Notes: generated by a model not told the origin, from the sequence alone. Counted from the first letter of the stretch, positions 45,101 to 56,720 are shown. The stretch is 64,000 nt of DNA from Dryococelus australis (GCA_029891345.1 CM057002.1:22926795-22990794); one strand, 5' to 3'. Numbers and translations: made by a program.

Positions 45101-45564
45101 TTAAGGGGGCCGCCTACCAGGCGCTAGAAATGTGTTGCAGTGTTGGGAAACCCGTTTTTTCTGACGAAACTATTCCACGTGCGCCCAATGTGCTGATTTC
45201 CGAAAAGAAAACAAACTTCAGGCGATGACGGAATGTCGCTTTCAAGACACTACGCACGTTAGAACCACTATATCCGATCCCTCAACATAGCTAACAACAG
45301 CTTTTTCAGACTGCCTATGTCAAAATGTGCTGTCCGGATCTACGCGAAACACAGATACAATCCTACATTGAACTTTGCATAAAGCTTTCCATCAGTAAAA
45401 TCATGCAGTCACCGCTTAAGGTCCCATAGAAAAAAACGGTTCGACGAAAAGCTTGCGCGCTGGTTTAGTGCATAGGGGCGATGTAGCACTTGATGCGCGT
45501 GCCAGTCGACCTTAGCGTTCGTTCGCTCCTGTGCCATGTCGCGTCAGGCAGGCGGCGCCCTTAA
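45101..45564 (+). mobile_element. Family J element, complete (TTAA type)
   Basis: Ends ttaagggggccgcctaccag and, inverted, ttaagggcgccgcctgcctg, with TTAA at 45101-45104 and 45561-45564. 464 bp, no coding capacity. Interior: cccgttttttctgacgaaac, cattgaactttgcataaagctttcc, gtcaccgcttaaggtccc, gcataggggcgatgtagcac. TTAA targets fit piggyBac or Kolobok transposases; the superfamily is inferred. Confidence 0.82.
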
Positions 45565-45870
45565 GACGTGTTGTTAAAGAATTTTTCAAGTGAGCTAGTT
45601 GGCAGGCCAGCTCGCAGGCGTGATTGCCTGGAGCCAGCCGGACTCGGACGGACCAGCTCGGCTGTGTGGCGCTAATGAGTGACGAAATTGCGAGCCGTAT
45701 TTGGCCGGCTGTAATCAGCGGCCTGGAGGTCCATCGGGCCTGGACCACGGGAGGCTGCTTGTTGGTATAGAGAGCGGTGACCAGGGGCGCTCAGATGAAG
45801 CCGGACCAAGACACGTGCAAGGGAGTTTCTTTGTCCAGCTCGCCACGTGGCAATTTACTGCACGGCTTGT
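45565..45870. other. Non-coding gap
   Basis: GC-moderate sequence with no recognised feature; open frames on both strands extend into the following transposon. Confidence 0.45.
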
Positions 45871-46436
45871 GCCCGGTTGCACCAACATCTTCCCCGATCC
45901 GAGATCGAATGATCCTAGATCCAAACCAGGATCCAGTTTGATCTTGGTCCCAATGTAAAAGTGTTGTACCAACGAAATCTCATGATTCTGAATCTCCGAT
46001 TCGTCGATCTTGGTTCCAAAGTGAGAGATAGAGATTAAGTAGAGACAAATTTTGCTGTTGGTTCGTAATAAATGTCATGAAAGTAGGTGATTATTCACTA
46101 TAGGTAGAAATAGATGTACGTTGTTTTATCTGTTTTAAGTGAATTATTTTTGTTCTAATTTTAATGAATACTATTTAAGTGCGTATAACGTGCGTTTTAA
46201 TTTCCCAAGAAAACGATCGAACGTCGTTCTATCTGTTGGCGTATTTTCAAACTACTTTTGTCGAAGATGGCTGCTGATCTCGGATCGAGAGTTCGAACCG
46301 CCAATTTCGGTGTTTCGAAATGAACTCCCATCTCGATCTCCAGTCCAGCTCTGAACTCGAATAGCGCAACAGCTTACTGTGTCGATCGTAGATCTGATCT
46401 CAGATCGAGTTTCGAACCACGATGGTGCAACCGGGC
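45871..46436. mobile_element. TIR element with GCCCGGTTGCACCA ends
   Basis: Perfect 14-base terminal repeat gcccggttgcacca at 45871-45884 and its inverse at 46423-46436. Subterminal regions on both sides are crowded with gatc/agatc motifs (cgagatcgaatgatcctagatcc on the left; cgtagatctgatctcagatcgag on the right). 566 bp, no recognisable coding. Elements with cggttgcacc ends are common in insects; superfamily not determined here. Confidence 0.82.
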
Positions 46437-46869
46437 AAGGCATTCCTATGTTTATCACCAAACAACTGTTTCAGTCACAGTCCAATACGCGATTCAAGAT
46501 GTGCAGTGAGCGGAATTGTGGTGGGAACCGTACTCGACAGGAAACCACCACAAGTAAGTAATTCCCTCAGAAGAGAAAGGCGCAAATTCTTGTTGTTGCT
46601 ATCAAAAATTCCAAGTAACACGATGCACTACATAATACTGTGTTGAGCAGGTTGCAACTGGCGATAACGGCGTTTTAACAGATAAAACCTTCTTCTGAAA
46701 AAAGTTATGATTTCTAATGTGTAAAACTTAAGGTTTATCAAACTCGATGAGCAAAGCACAGCCAGATGAGTACCCCGGAGGGGGGGGGGGGATATCAGGA
46801 CATATGCACCCCCCTAAATAAATATAAAATTTTATAGAATATATTTTTTTTAATTCTGCTTAATTTTTT
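46437..46869. other. Non-coding gap with G-run
   Basis: No gene. G-run of about 12 at 46780-46791, then an AT-rich stretch. Confidence 0.45.
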
Positions 46870-47120
46870 TAAATATAATAAATCTGTGATCCCTTTTAAC
46901 AAGAATGGTGCTTATAGCATTTTGAGGTTCCATATCTGTATATCAGACCATTTTTTAAAAATAATTTTTTAACTTATAAGTAAACTGATATCTTAAATTT
47001 TTTCACATATGAGAAATTTGCAATTCCACTTAAACACGAAAGGTGTTTATAGCATTTTGTTGTTCCGTTCCTGTATATTAGCCCATTGGTTGTTAATAAT
47101 TTTTTGAACTAATAATTTTC
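46870..47120 (+). repeat. ~135-bp imperfect tandem duplication
   Basis: Two AT-rich units share (g/t)ttatagcattttg (46911 and 47046), gttcc, ctgtatat(c/t)ag(a/c)cca, ttaataattttttaa. Period about 135 bases, strongly diverged. Confidence 0.65.
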
Positions 47121-47449
47121 AATATTATAACTTTCATATTTTTACCAAAAATATACATTTGTAATCCCTCCACCGAAGCAAATTCCTGGGCGCGCCTCTG
47201 TGCAGAGCTGAAACTTGTTTTCAGTCCCTCACTCTCTTCAAACATGTTTATTTTAAGTCCACGTCGGCGGCAGCGCAAAGTAATAGCGACAACTGAGTAC
47301 CAACAGGGAATGGAAACTTGTAGGACTACACGACATGAAAACAAACTGGTCTCATAAAATAACTTTTCTCCTGCCAAACGGTTGAAGTGCAAATAAAGTT
47401 GTACAAAACAGTTGTAGAGCCACGTATACAGCCCTCCACCCCAGCACAT

Positions 47450-48827
47450 CGCTTATAAATTTACATCTTAACATCGCTGAAAGGGTTATTTATCCTTTCC
47501 CACCCTACGCCAAATGGCTGCCATCAAAAAGATACCGCTCTCTACACAATTTATATGCACGTTATCAGTGCCAAAAGCAAACGGTAGGTCGGTCGCAAAT
47601 CCTGCATTTCACCTCAAGCACTTTGCTGTGTTGAAGTTGTGGACAAAGACTGCGCCCCATCTGAAGAAACGAAAAGGGGGCAGTTATCATGACATTTACT
47701 TCACGACTGGCAGCGTTTATTTCACATTTTGCAAAATAAAACCTTTGAGAAGAGAGGAGAGGAACAGAGGACCTAAAGTGCAAGGTTTTTTTTCGAAGCA
47801 CTTCATTTCTGTCTCCCAGAAAAATAAAAATCACGCCATGGGCCCTTGTACGAGTGAAAAGAGCAGAGAGCGAACACGTTACGAGGGGCAACGCCACAAA
47901 TTAAAAATTACCAGCATTTCTTTCCTAATTCCTCCGCCTGGGGATTTCAATTTCGACGAAGTCGACGGGGTCGAAGAAAGGCGTAATTACAATTATTCCC
48001 GGCGAAGTTATCGGGACGTCATAAATATAAAAAAAAAAAAATATTAAAAAAATCTTATTAGCGCGGAGTCATGAAGCGAAGGGCGTCGCGGAAAGCGCCC
48101 AGAGGGACGAGAAAATTAAGAGTTTGAGAGATTCGTGATTTAGGGGGCAGTGACCAATAAATCACGCGGTTCCTTCTCCCCTAATCCTCCCCCTCTGAGC
48201 GGTCTTCCTACCCCTTGCCTTCCACCCCCTGCGAAGGCAATCCAATTCCGAGCGACACTGCACGTAACAAATTTCACGTCCCACGGCAAGGCGGCCATAA
48301 TTTAATTCGATTGGAAACATGATTAGGCGATAGCTGCCGCCGGTTGCTGACTAAACAATGCCCGAGCGAGTGGCTTTGTGCCGCCAATGAGATTACAGAT
48401 AGCGGCGCGGAGAAGAGGAGACGAGAAGAAAGAGATAGAGAGAGTGAAGGGGCAGGCGAAGGAGCAGTAAAGACATCGGCCAGATTAAAACCGTGGATGG
48501 AATCGGAATGAAAAGAGGGGGTGAGGGAGGTCGGATCTGCTGCCTCCCAGACACAAACCCCGGCAGGGGGGAAAGAGAGACGTTAAAGTGTAGTACCTCC
48601 TGGACGGCGGAGAGTGATAAAAATGTCCCCTGGCGTTTCGCGAGACGAGAACGGGCGCTGGAGCTGAAGAAACCCTGGTCACGGCGACGTCTTGTCCGAG
48701 TGCGATGTGAACACGTGCCGGCGTCGCTTGTCTGTCCGGGCTAGAGAATCATCCCGCCAACCCCCATCGACCAACAGCACTGCCACGGAGAATATACAGG
48801 CCGTGTTGTAATCGTAGAGGGAATGCG
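47450..48827. other. Repeat-free, GC-richer island
   Basis: No family A-K element over ~1.35 kb. An open frame of 177 codons (47514-48047, plus strand) begins MAAIKKIPLS and is rich in K, R and S, with no domain I recognise. Sequence from 48270 to 48420 (aatttaattcgattgg, aacatgattaggcgatagc, gctgactaaacaatg) has the look of unique, possibly regulatory DNA with homeodomain-like TAAT cores. Both readings are inference. Confidence 0.4.
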
Positions 48828-49430
48828 GTAAACGCTGTTTACGATCAAGTGGGCACTTCTGAAATCAAAATTAGAAAAAAGTCACCGCTCACGCCTGCAT
48901 ACATTTTTACGGGCGCACTGAGTGACAAGCGCCCAGTAATGTTGGTAACGATGGCTGGAAAGTTCTTCCATATCTTAACGTCGAATAAAAATGTCCTAGG
49001 TAGCCATTTGTGATCATTTAAATCATTTCTTTCGCTTTTTGTTTTTTTCTATGCACCGAAGTGCAAACATGAGCAGGTTCGTAACGTATTTACTCATCCA
49101 ATAATTTCACATTTTTACTTGTCCGACGCATGGAAAAAAGGGATGTGACCCGTGACAGTTTTAATTTTAAATAAGGTGCAAGAATACACAACGTGCATAT
49201 AGGCGATTCACAATAAGGTGAGCACTTTTTAATATAAACATTGCCATCAGACTAATCAACACTCTTTATACATTTCATCGCTGACAAAAGTTAACGTCTG
49301 GAGCTGCAATAAGATATATTTATTAGTGGTTAATGCCTGCTGAAAGGGCCTTAAAAAGTGCTCACTCTACTATGGACAGCCTATACAAGTATATCTTAAG
49401 TAGGGTTTTCAAGGAGCTCATTTGTGGTAA
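48828..49430 (-). mobile_element. MITE family A copy, split by MITE B
   Basis: Reverse orientation: aacgctgtttacgatcaagt, gggcgcactgagtgacaagcgcc, atcttaacgtcgaataaaa, cttgtccgacgcatgg, aagaatacacaacgtgcata, then after the insert caagtatatcttaagtagggttttcaaggagctcattt. Joining the two sides restores the normal family A order. Confidence 0.9.
49199..49386 (+). mobile_element. MITE family B nested in MITE A
   Basis: taggcgattcacaataaggt, ttttaatataaacattgcc, ctttatacatttcatcgc, gttaacgtctggagctgcaata, gttaatgcctgctg, gtgctcactctactatggacagccta. TA on both sides (gtgcaTA and TAcaagta) is the duplicated target. About 185 bp. Confidence 0.92.
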
Positions 49431-49707
49431 TGATTTGAAGTTAGAACACTGTTTAGTAAACAAGTGCTTTGAGATGTTTGTATACTTCCCCTGACCAATT
49501 TCCATTCCAATTAGATTACATTCGAACACGTCACAGTATTTTATTCATATAAGGGCTGGAAATTAAGTAAACAAACACGTTCGTGATTTCGACAGTCGTG
49601 TTGCTTTGGGGTAGGTCAATTTCGGGTACATGCGCAGAAGACGAAGAATTAGCCTACTTCAATAGCATTTCGTCTAAGGTTTCCAAAGGATAATATAGTA
49701 ATTTAGT
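49431..49707. other. Non-coding gap
   Basis: No feature recognised. Confidence 0.4.
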
Positions 49708-50100
49708 AAATACTGTTCACGGTAAAATGAGCACATTTGAAAGCCCTGCTGAAGATGTACTTGTATGCACAACATTCCCACGAGCTTCATCACTTTGTTC
49801 GGCCAAGTGAAACTGTTGAATTATTATAAACTTAAATGTTTAACAATTTTGCTCATATTTACACTTAAATGCAGTAAAAAAACAGAAAGTTAAATAAATC
49901 ATCTCTGTATTCACAAATGCTTACCAAATACTTTTGATAATTCACAGCTAAGACACGGAACTACTTTCTCTCGGTCGCTACCAACTTTACTTGCCGCATA
50001 CCAGTCAAAGTTCCCTGTGCAATTATATGCAGGTAGGAGCAGTGACATTTCTCAAAGGTTGTTTTCAGAAGTACGCTCAAATAACCGTGAACAACCTATA
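49708..50100 (+). mobile_element. MITE family A copy
   Basis: taaatactgttcacggtaaaatg, gccctgctgaagatgtacttg, ggccaagtgaaactgttg, aattcacagctaagacacggaactac, atgcaggtaggagcagtgac, right end gctcaaataaccgtgaacaaccta. Confidence 0.9.
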
Positions 50101-50974
50101 ACTGGTAATTTAGCACGGTTCATTTGGAACTCTCTTGATCGTTACTTTTAGTGCCGCGATGGCGCTATCTGTTGATCACAGTTATAGTCTGCTAAACACA
50201 TTAGCATTGCAATACCACGCGACTATCATCATACATAATTATTTATACGAAAAAAATGCGTGCTTACAGTATCATTTTGGTTACGGAGGAAAGCGGTGTG
50301 TTGAAAATTCACTAGAAGTCTACGGAAACCATAAGCCTTTGGAGAAAAAAATTAAGTTGGGTCATTGACTTTTGTTTACTAACGGCGCTCAAGCCACGGA
50401 ATATGGCGGCGGTAATTTCAGCTGTCAACTGTTGAGTTCGCTGATGTCAAAGGGACCAGACCACTACCTCTCTTCACGACTAGTTCGGCTGTGGCACGGT
50501 ACAAACGCATGTTGCCCTACAGGACCTGCACATCACGATGGCCTTCCACACTCTAAGTCAGAATCAGTGATTTCAATAAGTGAAATAACGTTCACTGAAT
50601 GTCACCTGATAAGCTACTGCTGACCGACGAAACAAACAAATTAAGTGAGAACAAGTGATTTGTAGCAATGACATTCTTGACATTCAGTGGAAAATCACAA
50701 ATAAATCAGTGAAATTCAACCACTATTATCAGTTACTCAATTCTCACTAATTAAAGTTTAGAGTTTAGATATATTGTTTGTTGTTTCTTCATTTTAGTTG
50801 TATGATTTGTTTTTATCGATTTTTAGTTAGTGATATGAACCGAACAACAAGATAGTTGGAATTTGTCTGCGTGTTCAACAATTTTTTTTTTTTTTTTTAC
50901 GGTCATTATTCCATTTCTTTTTGTTAGCAATCATACCATCTTCCGCTATGACAGAAACAGTACATACACGCGGT
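50101..50974. other. Non-coding gap
   Basis: No gene recognised. 50540-50760 contains several loosely related cagtga/tcactg blocks (for example aatcagtgatttcaa, attcagtggaaaatc, aatcagtgaaattcaa), a possible decayed small element. T-run at 50882-50899. Confidence 0.4.
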
Positions 50975-51210
50975 TATAGTCTGTTCACGGCAAAGTGAGC
51001 ACTTTTTAAGGCACTTTAAAAATTTTCCTCTTAGTCAATTTCTATCTTTCCGCTACTTTTTAATATAAACATTGCCATGTGACTGATAAGAGTGTATACA
51101 TTTCACCTCTCTCAAAAATTAATGCCCGAGGCTGCAATTGAACACATTTATTAAGGGTTGATGCCTGTTGGGAGGGCCTTAGAAAGTGCTGACTTTATCG
51201 TGAACAGCCT
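50975..51210 (+). mobile_element. MITE family B copy
   Basis: tagtctgttcacggcaaagt, ttcctcttagtcaatttctatc, tttttaatataaacattgcc, gtgtatacatttcacc, gttgatgcctgttgggag, gtgctgactttatcgtgaacagcct. Confidence 0.92.
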
Positions 51211-52631
51211 GCAACGAAAATTTTAAGGGCGGGAAAATCGCATACATTTCTCTCTCCGGCGAGAAAGGCCACCTGACTAGGAATGGCCGAGCCCTGCAAG
51301 TCTCCTTGAACAAATAAACGACGTGAAAGTGTTGTTTCGGGTCTCTCTCGAGGTTACATGGGCATAAAAGTGAGTGCGTGCGAGTATACGTCAGCTGAGG
51401 TTACGAGCGCCAACGTGTGATGGCTATCTGGATAACGCGACTACATTTCAGGCGTGTCTCTGTGTTTCAAGAGCGTATCATAAATTACCCAGGCAAGAGA
51501 GCTAAGTAACAAACAAAACAACTTACTTTCAGGTGCACTTACTTGACACATCAGGAGATGTTCTCTGTTGAGTATTTCATTAAAACATTAGTGCCACTAT
51601 TTAGTTTTCCATCTAGTCCTCTCCACGTGTATAACCTACCATCTTTCTTATTAAAAATAATGAGCTGGAGTTTATTTTCTCTTTTATTGCAATTACTAGT
51701 TTATTTATTTCCAGCGCACAAGTTTTCCACCTTAACTTCAATTTTAGATAATTTCCATTTTTAGTAATTTTTCCATTCTCGCTTCTGTGTACTATTGTTA
51801 AGGCATTGAAATTAAATTAACTTGACATTCGCGCATATTTAAGTACCTCAGCAAGTTTCAATTAGCTATGCCGAAAATATAGGCTAATACACGAGTTTGT
51901 ACACTTTCTTTTAATATTTTGGCAAGACATAATTAGGAGATGCGATTGTATAATTCTATCGAATGATTTTTACGTTACAATCAGGTATATTTTTGTTGTC
52001 ACGGCCACACGTCAAAATTGGCTGCGATTAAATTGGTCGATGTACATTATAGCTGCCTCCCCTTACTAGCGCATGAGTAGTAATATACCCGCAAAAAATT
52101 TCTACTTGTCAGTGATTCGATAGTTCGGGGACACTTGGAAATGATGGTCGCCTATTAGAATTTAATCACTTTATAGTTGTTCTCTTTCTAGTTTCGCCAC
52201 TCTGAAAAGCAATTTCACGCCTAAAAGACAGTTTAAAACTGCAGAATTAAAATATTATTTAAATTATGAGGTTAATATTTCATCGCTATTCTGGGAAAAT
52301 TCCACACTTGCTAACTCACGTTTAAACCTACAGCATCGGAAGGTTTGGAAATAGTTCTGTGTTTAGGGAACAGGTGTCCTGGATCACCTGCAATGTCTAA
52401 CTTTACAAGCCCTGCTTGACCTCTGCGGACTCCAGTCAACTCGGCGTCTCCAGTTTCAGTTTACGCTCGTTCTGGAAACACTGCGACGTAGCTCGCAAGA
52501 AGCCGAATCCCAGAATGTTTACTAGCGAAACTATTTCTAACGTAACGCTAATTATTTTTCACTGCTCGCCAGTTTTGTGGCTAATTATTTGGCCCACTAC
52601 TGAGAACGTTCGGCCACACTGAAAAGATACT
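51211..52631. other. Non-coding gap of 1.4 kb
   Basis: AT-rich, no recognised gene or repeat. The 73-codon open frame at 51543-51764 is rich in L, F and S and looks like a chance AT-rich frame. Confidence 0.5.
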
Positions 52632-52997
52632 GTACTTCATTCATGGCTACTTTCCAGGATATTCCTTCGCCTAATACAAATGAAGATTAGAAAATTACTT
52701 AAGATGGTCAACACATTAGTGTAATAACATTTTGCGTAATAACTAGTTCTTACAAGGTATTTCCAATACATCTATTTTCTGTGTATTCACATTAGTTACA
52801 AATGAAATATTTTAATGCATAGATAAAATAAAAGAGTGAAATTTGACCAAAAATAAGGTACTTCAGTGTTAACACAAGTATAAAAACGCTTGTGATTCAT
52901 GGCATATTTGGGACACAACCAAACACGTCATACATAGGATATTTTTTTTTTTAAGTTTTAATTCAAAAAGTGTAAAGAAACCGCGAATAGGCTATAT
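52632..52997 (+). mobile_element. MITE family C copy
   Basis: tactttccaggatattccttcgcctaatac, cacattagtgtaataacattttgcgtaataactagttctta, cacaagtataaaaacgcttgtgattcatggcatatttggg, cacgtcatacatag, caaaaagtgtaaagaaaccgcgaataggctata. Left terminal repeat degraded. Confidence 0.85.
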
Positions 52998-53036
52998 AAA
53001 TACATTGTGCTAGAGGCTTGAAATTCCAGGATCTTT

Positions 53037-53130
53037 CACAAGTTCCCCCTGACTTTATCTAGGTTTTCTCTGGCCATTTAAAATCCCCTTACTTTCCCAG
53101 GTGTCCCAGCACTGCGGCAACTCTGCACAG
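53037..53130 (+). repeat. Family K copy, diverged
   Basis: ttccccctgactttatctaggttttctctgg, ccttactttcccaggtgtcccagcactgcggcaactctg. Same order as 28763-28830. Confidence 0.55.
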
Positions 53131-53420
53131 TGAACGCCAAGACAAATAAACAAAGCTGGAGGACCACATGCTCACGTGGAGAACTTCAGACAGCATCCTG
53201 GGCGGGCGAGACCGAACCCCACTATCCCCTTCACGGTACAGTCTGTCACACAAATGAATGCACTTTTTTTGACGCTCGTCAAAGCAGTCTTGCGTAGTTA
53301 TTTCCATGGCAAACTATGGTTCTATTGACTTACTACACAGTTGTGACATACAGTTCAGCGTGTTTAAGTGAACATCATCTGTGGCAAGAACGGGCAGCTC
53401 TGTATCCATTGAAACAGCTG

Positions 53421-53752
53421 TATAGGCTGTTCACAGTAAAATGAGCACTTTTAGAGGCCCTGCTTAAGAGCTACTTGTATGCACGTTATGTATTCTTCCG
53501 GCCTATGTAAAATTAACATTGTCATAGACCTCGCCACTTTATTCATGCGTCGATAAGGTGAAACTGGGAAAATATTAGGAAAAAAAGCAAATTTTTAAGT
53601 TATCACAAATTGACACCTAACACTTTTTATTTGACGTTAAGATACGGAACTACTTTCCATCCATCGTTACCAACTTTACTGGGCGAATGTCACTCAGTGC
53701 ACCCATTAAAATATATGCATACAGGGACAGTGACTTTTTTCTAAGGTTGATC
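53421..53752 (+). mobile_element. MITE family A copy, right end lost
   Basis: taggctgttcacagtaaaat, gccctgcttaagagctacttg, ccggcctatgtaaaattaac, actttactgggcgaatgtcactcagtgc, gggacagtgacttttttctaaggttgat, then an abrupt change to unrelated sequence before the terminal repeat. Confidence 0.88.
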
Positions 53753-54120
53753 AGACAGAACACTGCCAGAAAGGTGCACTCGTTCTTGAGACAGACTACA
53801 CGACAGTGACCAGGCAGGACTGCGGGCCAGCCGATACGTTGTCCTCGCTCACGCACCTGGCTCGAGCACGAGTACAAAACACACGCACACGCGCACGCAA
53901 AGACCCGCCACGCGCCTCACCCAAAAAACCCACCTTGTCACGCTGACTCGGCGCCGGATTAGCATATCCAGCCCTGCAGTTGTCGCGCGTGCCGGCCAAC
54001 TCTCGCGTTCGCTGCGAAGATCCCGCGCATTATGAACGCGCAGACAATAAATGAGAGTAGGCGTTCTTCTCGACGGAAACTATGACCATCCTGTAGACGT
54101 CGAGCGGAAAGAACCCTCGT
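53753..54120. other. Non-coding gap
   Basis: GC-richer, with a (CA/CG)n-like patch at 53878-53900. No gene recognised. Confidence 0.45.
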
Positions 54121-54501
54121 TAAAGGCTGTTCGCGACAAAGTGAGTGCTTTTGAAATGAACCTTAGAAAAAATTCACTGCCCTTGAACGCATGTATTTTA
54201 AAGGGCGCACAGAGTGACATTTACCCCAGTAAAGTTAGTAACGATGGATGGAACGTAATTCGATATCTTATCGTCGAATAAAAAGTGTTAGGTAACCATT
54301 TGTGATAACTAAAATTATTTCTTTCTCTTTCCGGTTTTTTAATGTATCGAAGTGTGAAAATGAGCAGATTCTTAAATATTTGTTTTCTTAAAAATTTCAG
54401 TTTTACTTTACCGACGCATGAATAGTGGTGATACCAATTGCAGTGTTAATTTTACATAAGGCGGAAGAATACATAATGTGCATACAAGTAGACAGCCTAT
54501 A
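54121..54501 (-). mobile_element. MITE family A copy, short right end
   Basis: taaaggctgttcgcgacaaa, ccttagaaaaaattcactgcc, atcttatcgtcgaataaaaagtg, tttaccgacgcatgaatag, cataatgtgcatacaagtag, then acagccta directly; the aagcagggctttcaaaagtgctc part is deleted. Confidence 0.88.
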
Positions 54502-54562
54502 AGGAAGATCAGACCTTGCCCCGTGTTTATCGACATTTTTGCTTGAAGTTCCATTTAGTATT

Positions 54563-54797
54563 GAAGTAAAGCAACTGCATATGGAGCACTGCATCCGACT
54601 ATAGAATGTGAAGTAAAGCAACTGCATATGGAGCACTGTATCCGACTATAGAATGTGAAGTAAAGCAACTGCACATGGAGCACTGCATCCGACTATAGAA
54701 TGTGAAGTAAAGCAACTGCATATGGAGCACTGCATCCGACTATAGAATGTGAAGTAAAGCAACTGCATATGGAGCACTGCATCCGACTATAGAATGT
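54563..54797 (+). repeat. 5 x 47-bp tandem array
   Basis: Units start gaagtaaagcaactgcatat at 54563, 54610, 54657, 54704 and 54751, each ending ccgactatagaatgt. Almost identical; single changes such as cactgta and gcacat. It is an expansion of the outermost segment of the foldback arm, which is single-copy on the other side. Confidence 0.97.
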
Positions 54798-55534
54798 GAA
54801 GAATTCAGAAGAAAGTAATACAAACATCACAAAAATTGTCAGATAAGTGCGATTTATGTTGTACATGAAAGAGGAATGTAATGTTTTGCCGTATTATAAA
54901 ATATTTGACCAAAATATACTTTTTAAATGTAAAATAATAATCGATTAAAATAGTCTGTATTTTTAACCAAATTTAAGCGCATTTCCACTATGGATGCTTC
55001 GGAAAGCAGAATTTGAAAGAGAATCTTCTTCAAGTGAAGTCGTAATAATATTTACTGCGATCATGTGTAGTAAAATCATAGTAATAATGTATCATATCAA
55101 TTTTATAACTAACTATATTTATGTCAGTTTAAGCCAAAACTGTTCGTGACAAATGGACGCACATAAAAATTATTATAAAAATTATGTCCTACATTATTGT
55201 TACAATTTTCAGACACACAATCGCAGTAAACATTATGAAGATATTCCATGACGAAGATTTTCTTGCAAACTCTGCTTTCTGAAGCATTCAGAATGGAAAT
55301 ACGCTTAAATTTTTTTATTTAAAATACAGGCTATTCTAATCGATTGGTTTTTATATTTAAAAAGTTTATTTCAGTAAAAATATTTTATAATGTTGCAAAA
55401 TATATACATTCTTCTTTCATATATAGCATAGATCGCACTTTTGTGACAATTTTTATGGTGTCTCTGCTACTTTTTTACAAGTTCTTCACGTTGTGTATTC
55501 GGGTGCAGTGCTCCATAGGCAGTTACTTTACTTC
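54563..55534. mobile_element. Large foldback element with long inverted arms
   Basis: The left side (54563 to about 55065) and the right side (about 55225-55534, reversed) share a long imperfect inverted repeat: aagtaaagcaactgcatatgg against aagtaaagtaactgcctatgg; tgcgatttatgttgtacatgaaag against tgcgatctatgctatatatgaaag; aatgcttcagaaagcagagttt on the right against gatgcttcggaaagcagaattt on the left; cactgcgatc against cactgcgatt style blocks. About 160 bases of AT-rich centre separate them. No coding capacity. The terminal 47-bp block is amplified in the left arm only. Confidence 0.85.
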
Positions 55535-56027
55535 AACCTTAAGAATTTTTAACAAAATTTTTCGCAGCAGAAAGCATCTCAAGCTTGATCCGAGTACAGT
55601 TTAGCTGCCGGAAAGAAGTAAGCGATTTTTCCTTGAAGGCTACTGTAGAACTGACACTAGTCGAGCAATACCTATTTTCTAACGTGTGCAAAGCAATGCT
55701 ATAACCACTTTGTACCCCTTCCCCTTTACCAATGGGCGTGCGTAGCGCCAGTCCTCGCAGGATGACGTCATCGGTAACCGGAGAGGAAATGCATAATTAC
55801 TACACGCTATCGGGACTAACGACTTTCTCGTCTCTGGAAGAATAAACGACGTGTATTTTATGGCCCCACTAATAACTCTCCAACTTTATTCGACCAACTT
55901 ATTTGAAGCAGTTTTATATAATTGTAGCTTATTCCAACAAGAACTTAAGGCCAGGTTTTACCATGCATGGGCGTATATGGAATCAAAAGGGAAATTTGGG
56001 GAAATTTTTTGTGACAGCATTTACAGC
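55535..56027. other. Non-coding gap
   Basis: No recognised gene or repeat. Confidence 0.45.
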
Positions 56028-56267
56028 TATAGGATATTCACGGTAAAGCAAGCACTTTTTAAGACCGTTCCAAAATTTTCCATTTAGCCGATTTTTCTTT
56101 CCGCCACTTTTTAATACCATCATTGCCATGTGACTCATAAATATGGTACACACTTTCCCCACTCTCAAAAGCTAATGTCTGAGTCTGCAATATAACATAC
56201 TGATTAGTCGCTTATGCTTGGTGGGAGGGCCTTAAAAAAGTGCTCACTTTACCGAGAATAGCCTATA
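56028..56267 (+). mobile_element. MITE family B copy
   Basis: taggatattcacggtaaagc, ttccatttagccgatttttctttccgcc, ttaataccatcattgccatgtgac, gcttatgcttggtgggag, gtgctcactttaccgagaatagccta. Confidence 0.9.
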
Positions 56268-56720
56268 AGGATTTTTGATTAAGATTGAACGCACCTACAT
56301 TTATAAACGATTCAAATTTCACAAAATTAATTGAAAAGTACATTAAAAAGGAGGTTTACAAATTTAGATGGGTTCAATCTCTTAACGAAAAATTTTAAGT
56401 TGAAAATACTAACACAAAAAACGACAGTGAGATCTTTGTCAAAATTTAGCCTTCGATTCCCTATACGCCCATGCATGGTGAAGCCTGGCCTTAACCATTG
56501 CTGGAAACGAAGTAAGAAATGAAGATAATTAATTTATGTAGAAGCTGTCCGGGCATGAAATTAAAAATGCAGAGCATGAAATTTGTCAAGAGTGTGACAG
56601 CGGCATTACCCAGGTGATAAGTTGGCGTGGTGATGAAACTACTTACGTCTCGCGCCAGGAAGGGGGGGGGGGGGTGGGAAATTCGATTATAAAAAACAAA
56701 ATCCGAAACAGTCGGTTTCA
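56268..56720. other. Non-coding gap with G-run
   Basis: No gene. G-run of about 14 at 56660-56674. Confidence 0.45.

Noticed and set aside
47514-48047. 177-codon open frame on the plus strand
   Set aside because: Lies in repeat-free DNA, so it deserves a search, but no domain is recognisable, a minus-strand frame overlaps it, and it ends in a lysine run from an A-tract. Not called as a gene.
54563-54797. CRISPR-like array
   Set aside because: 47-base units are contiguous and have no spacers.
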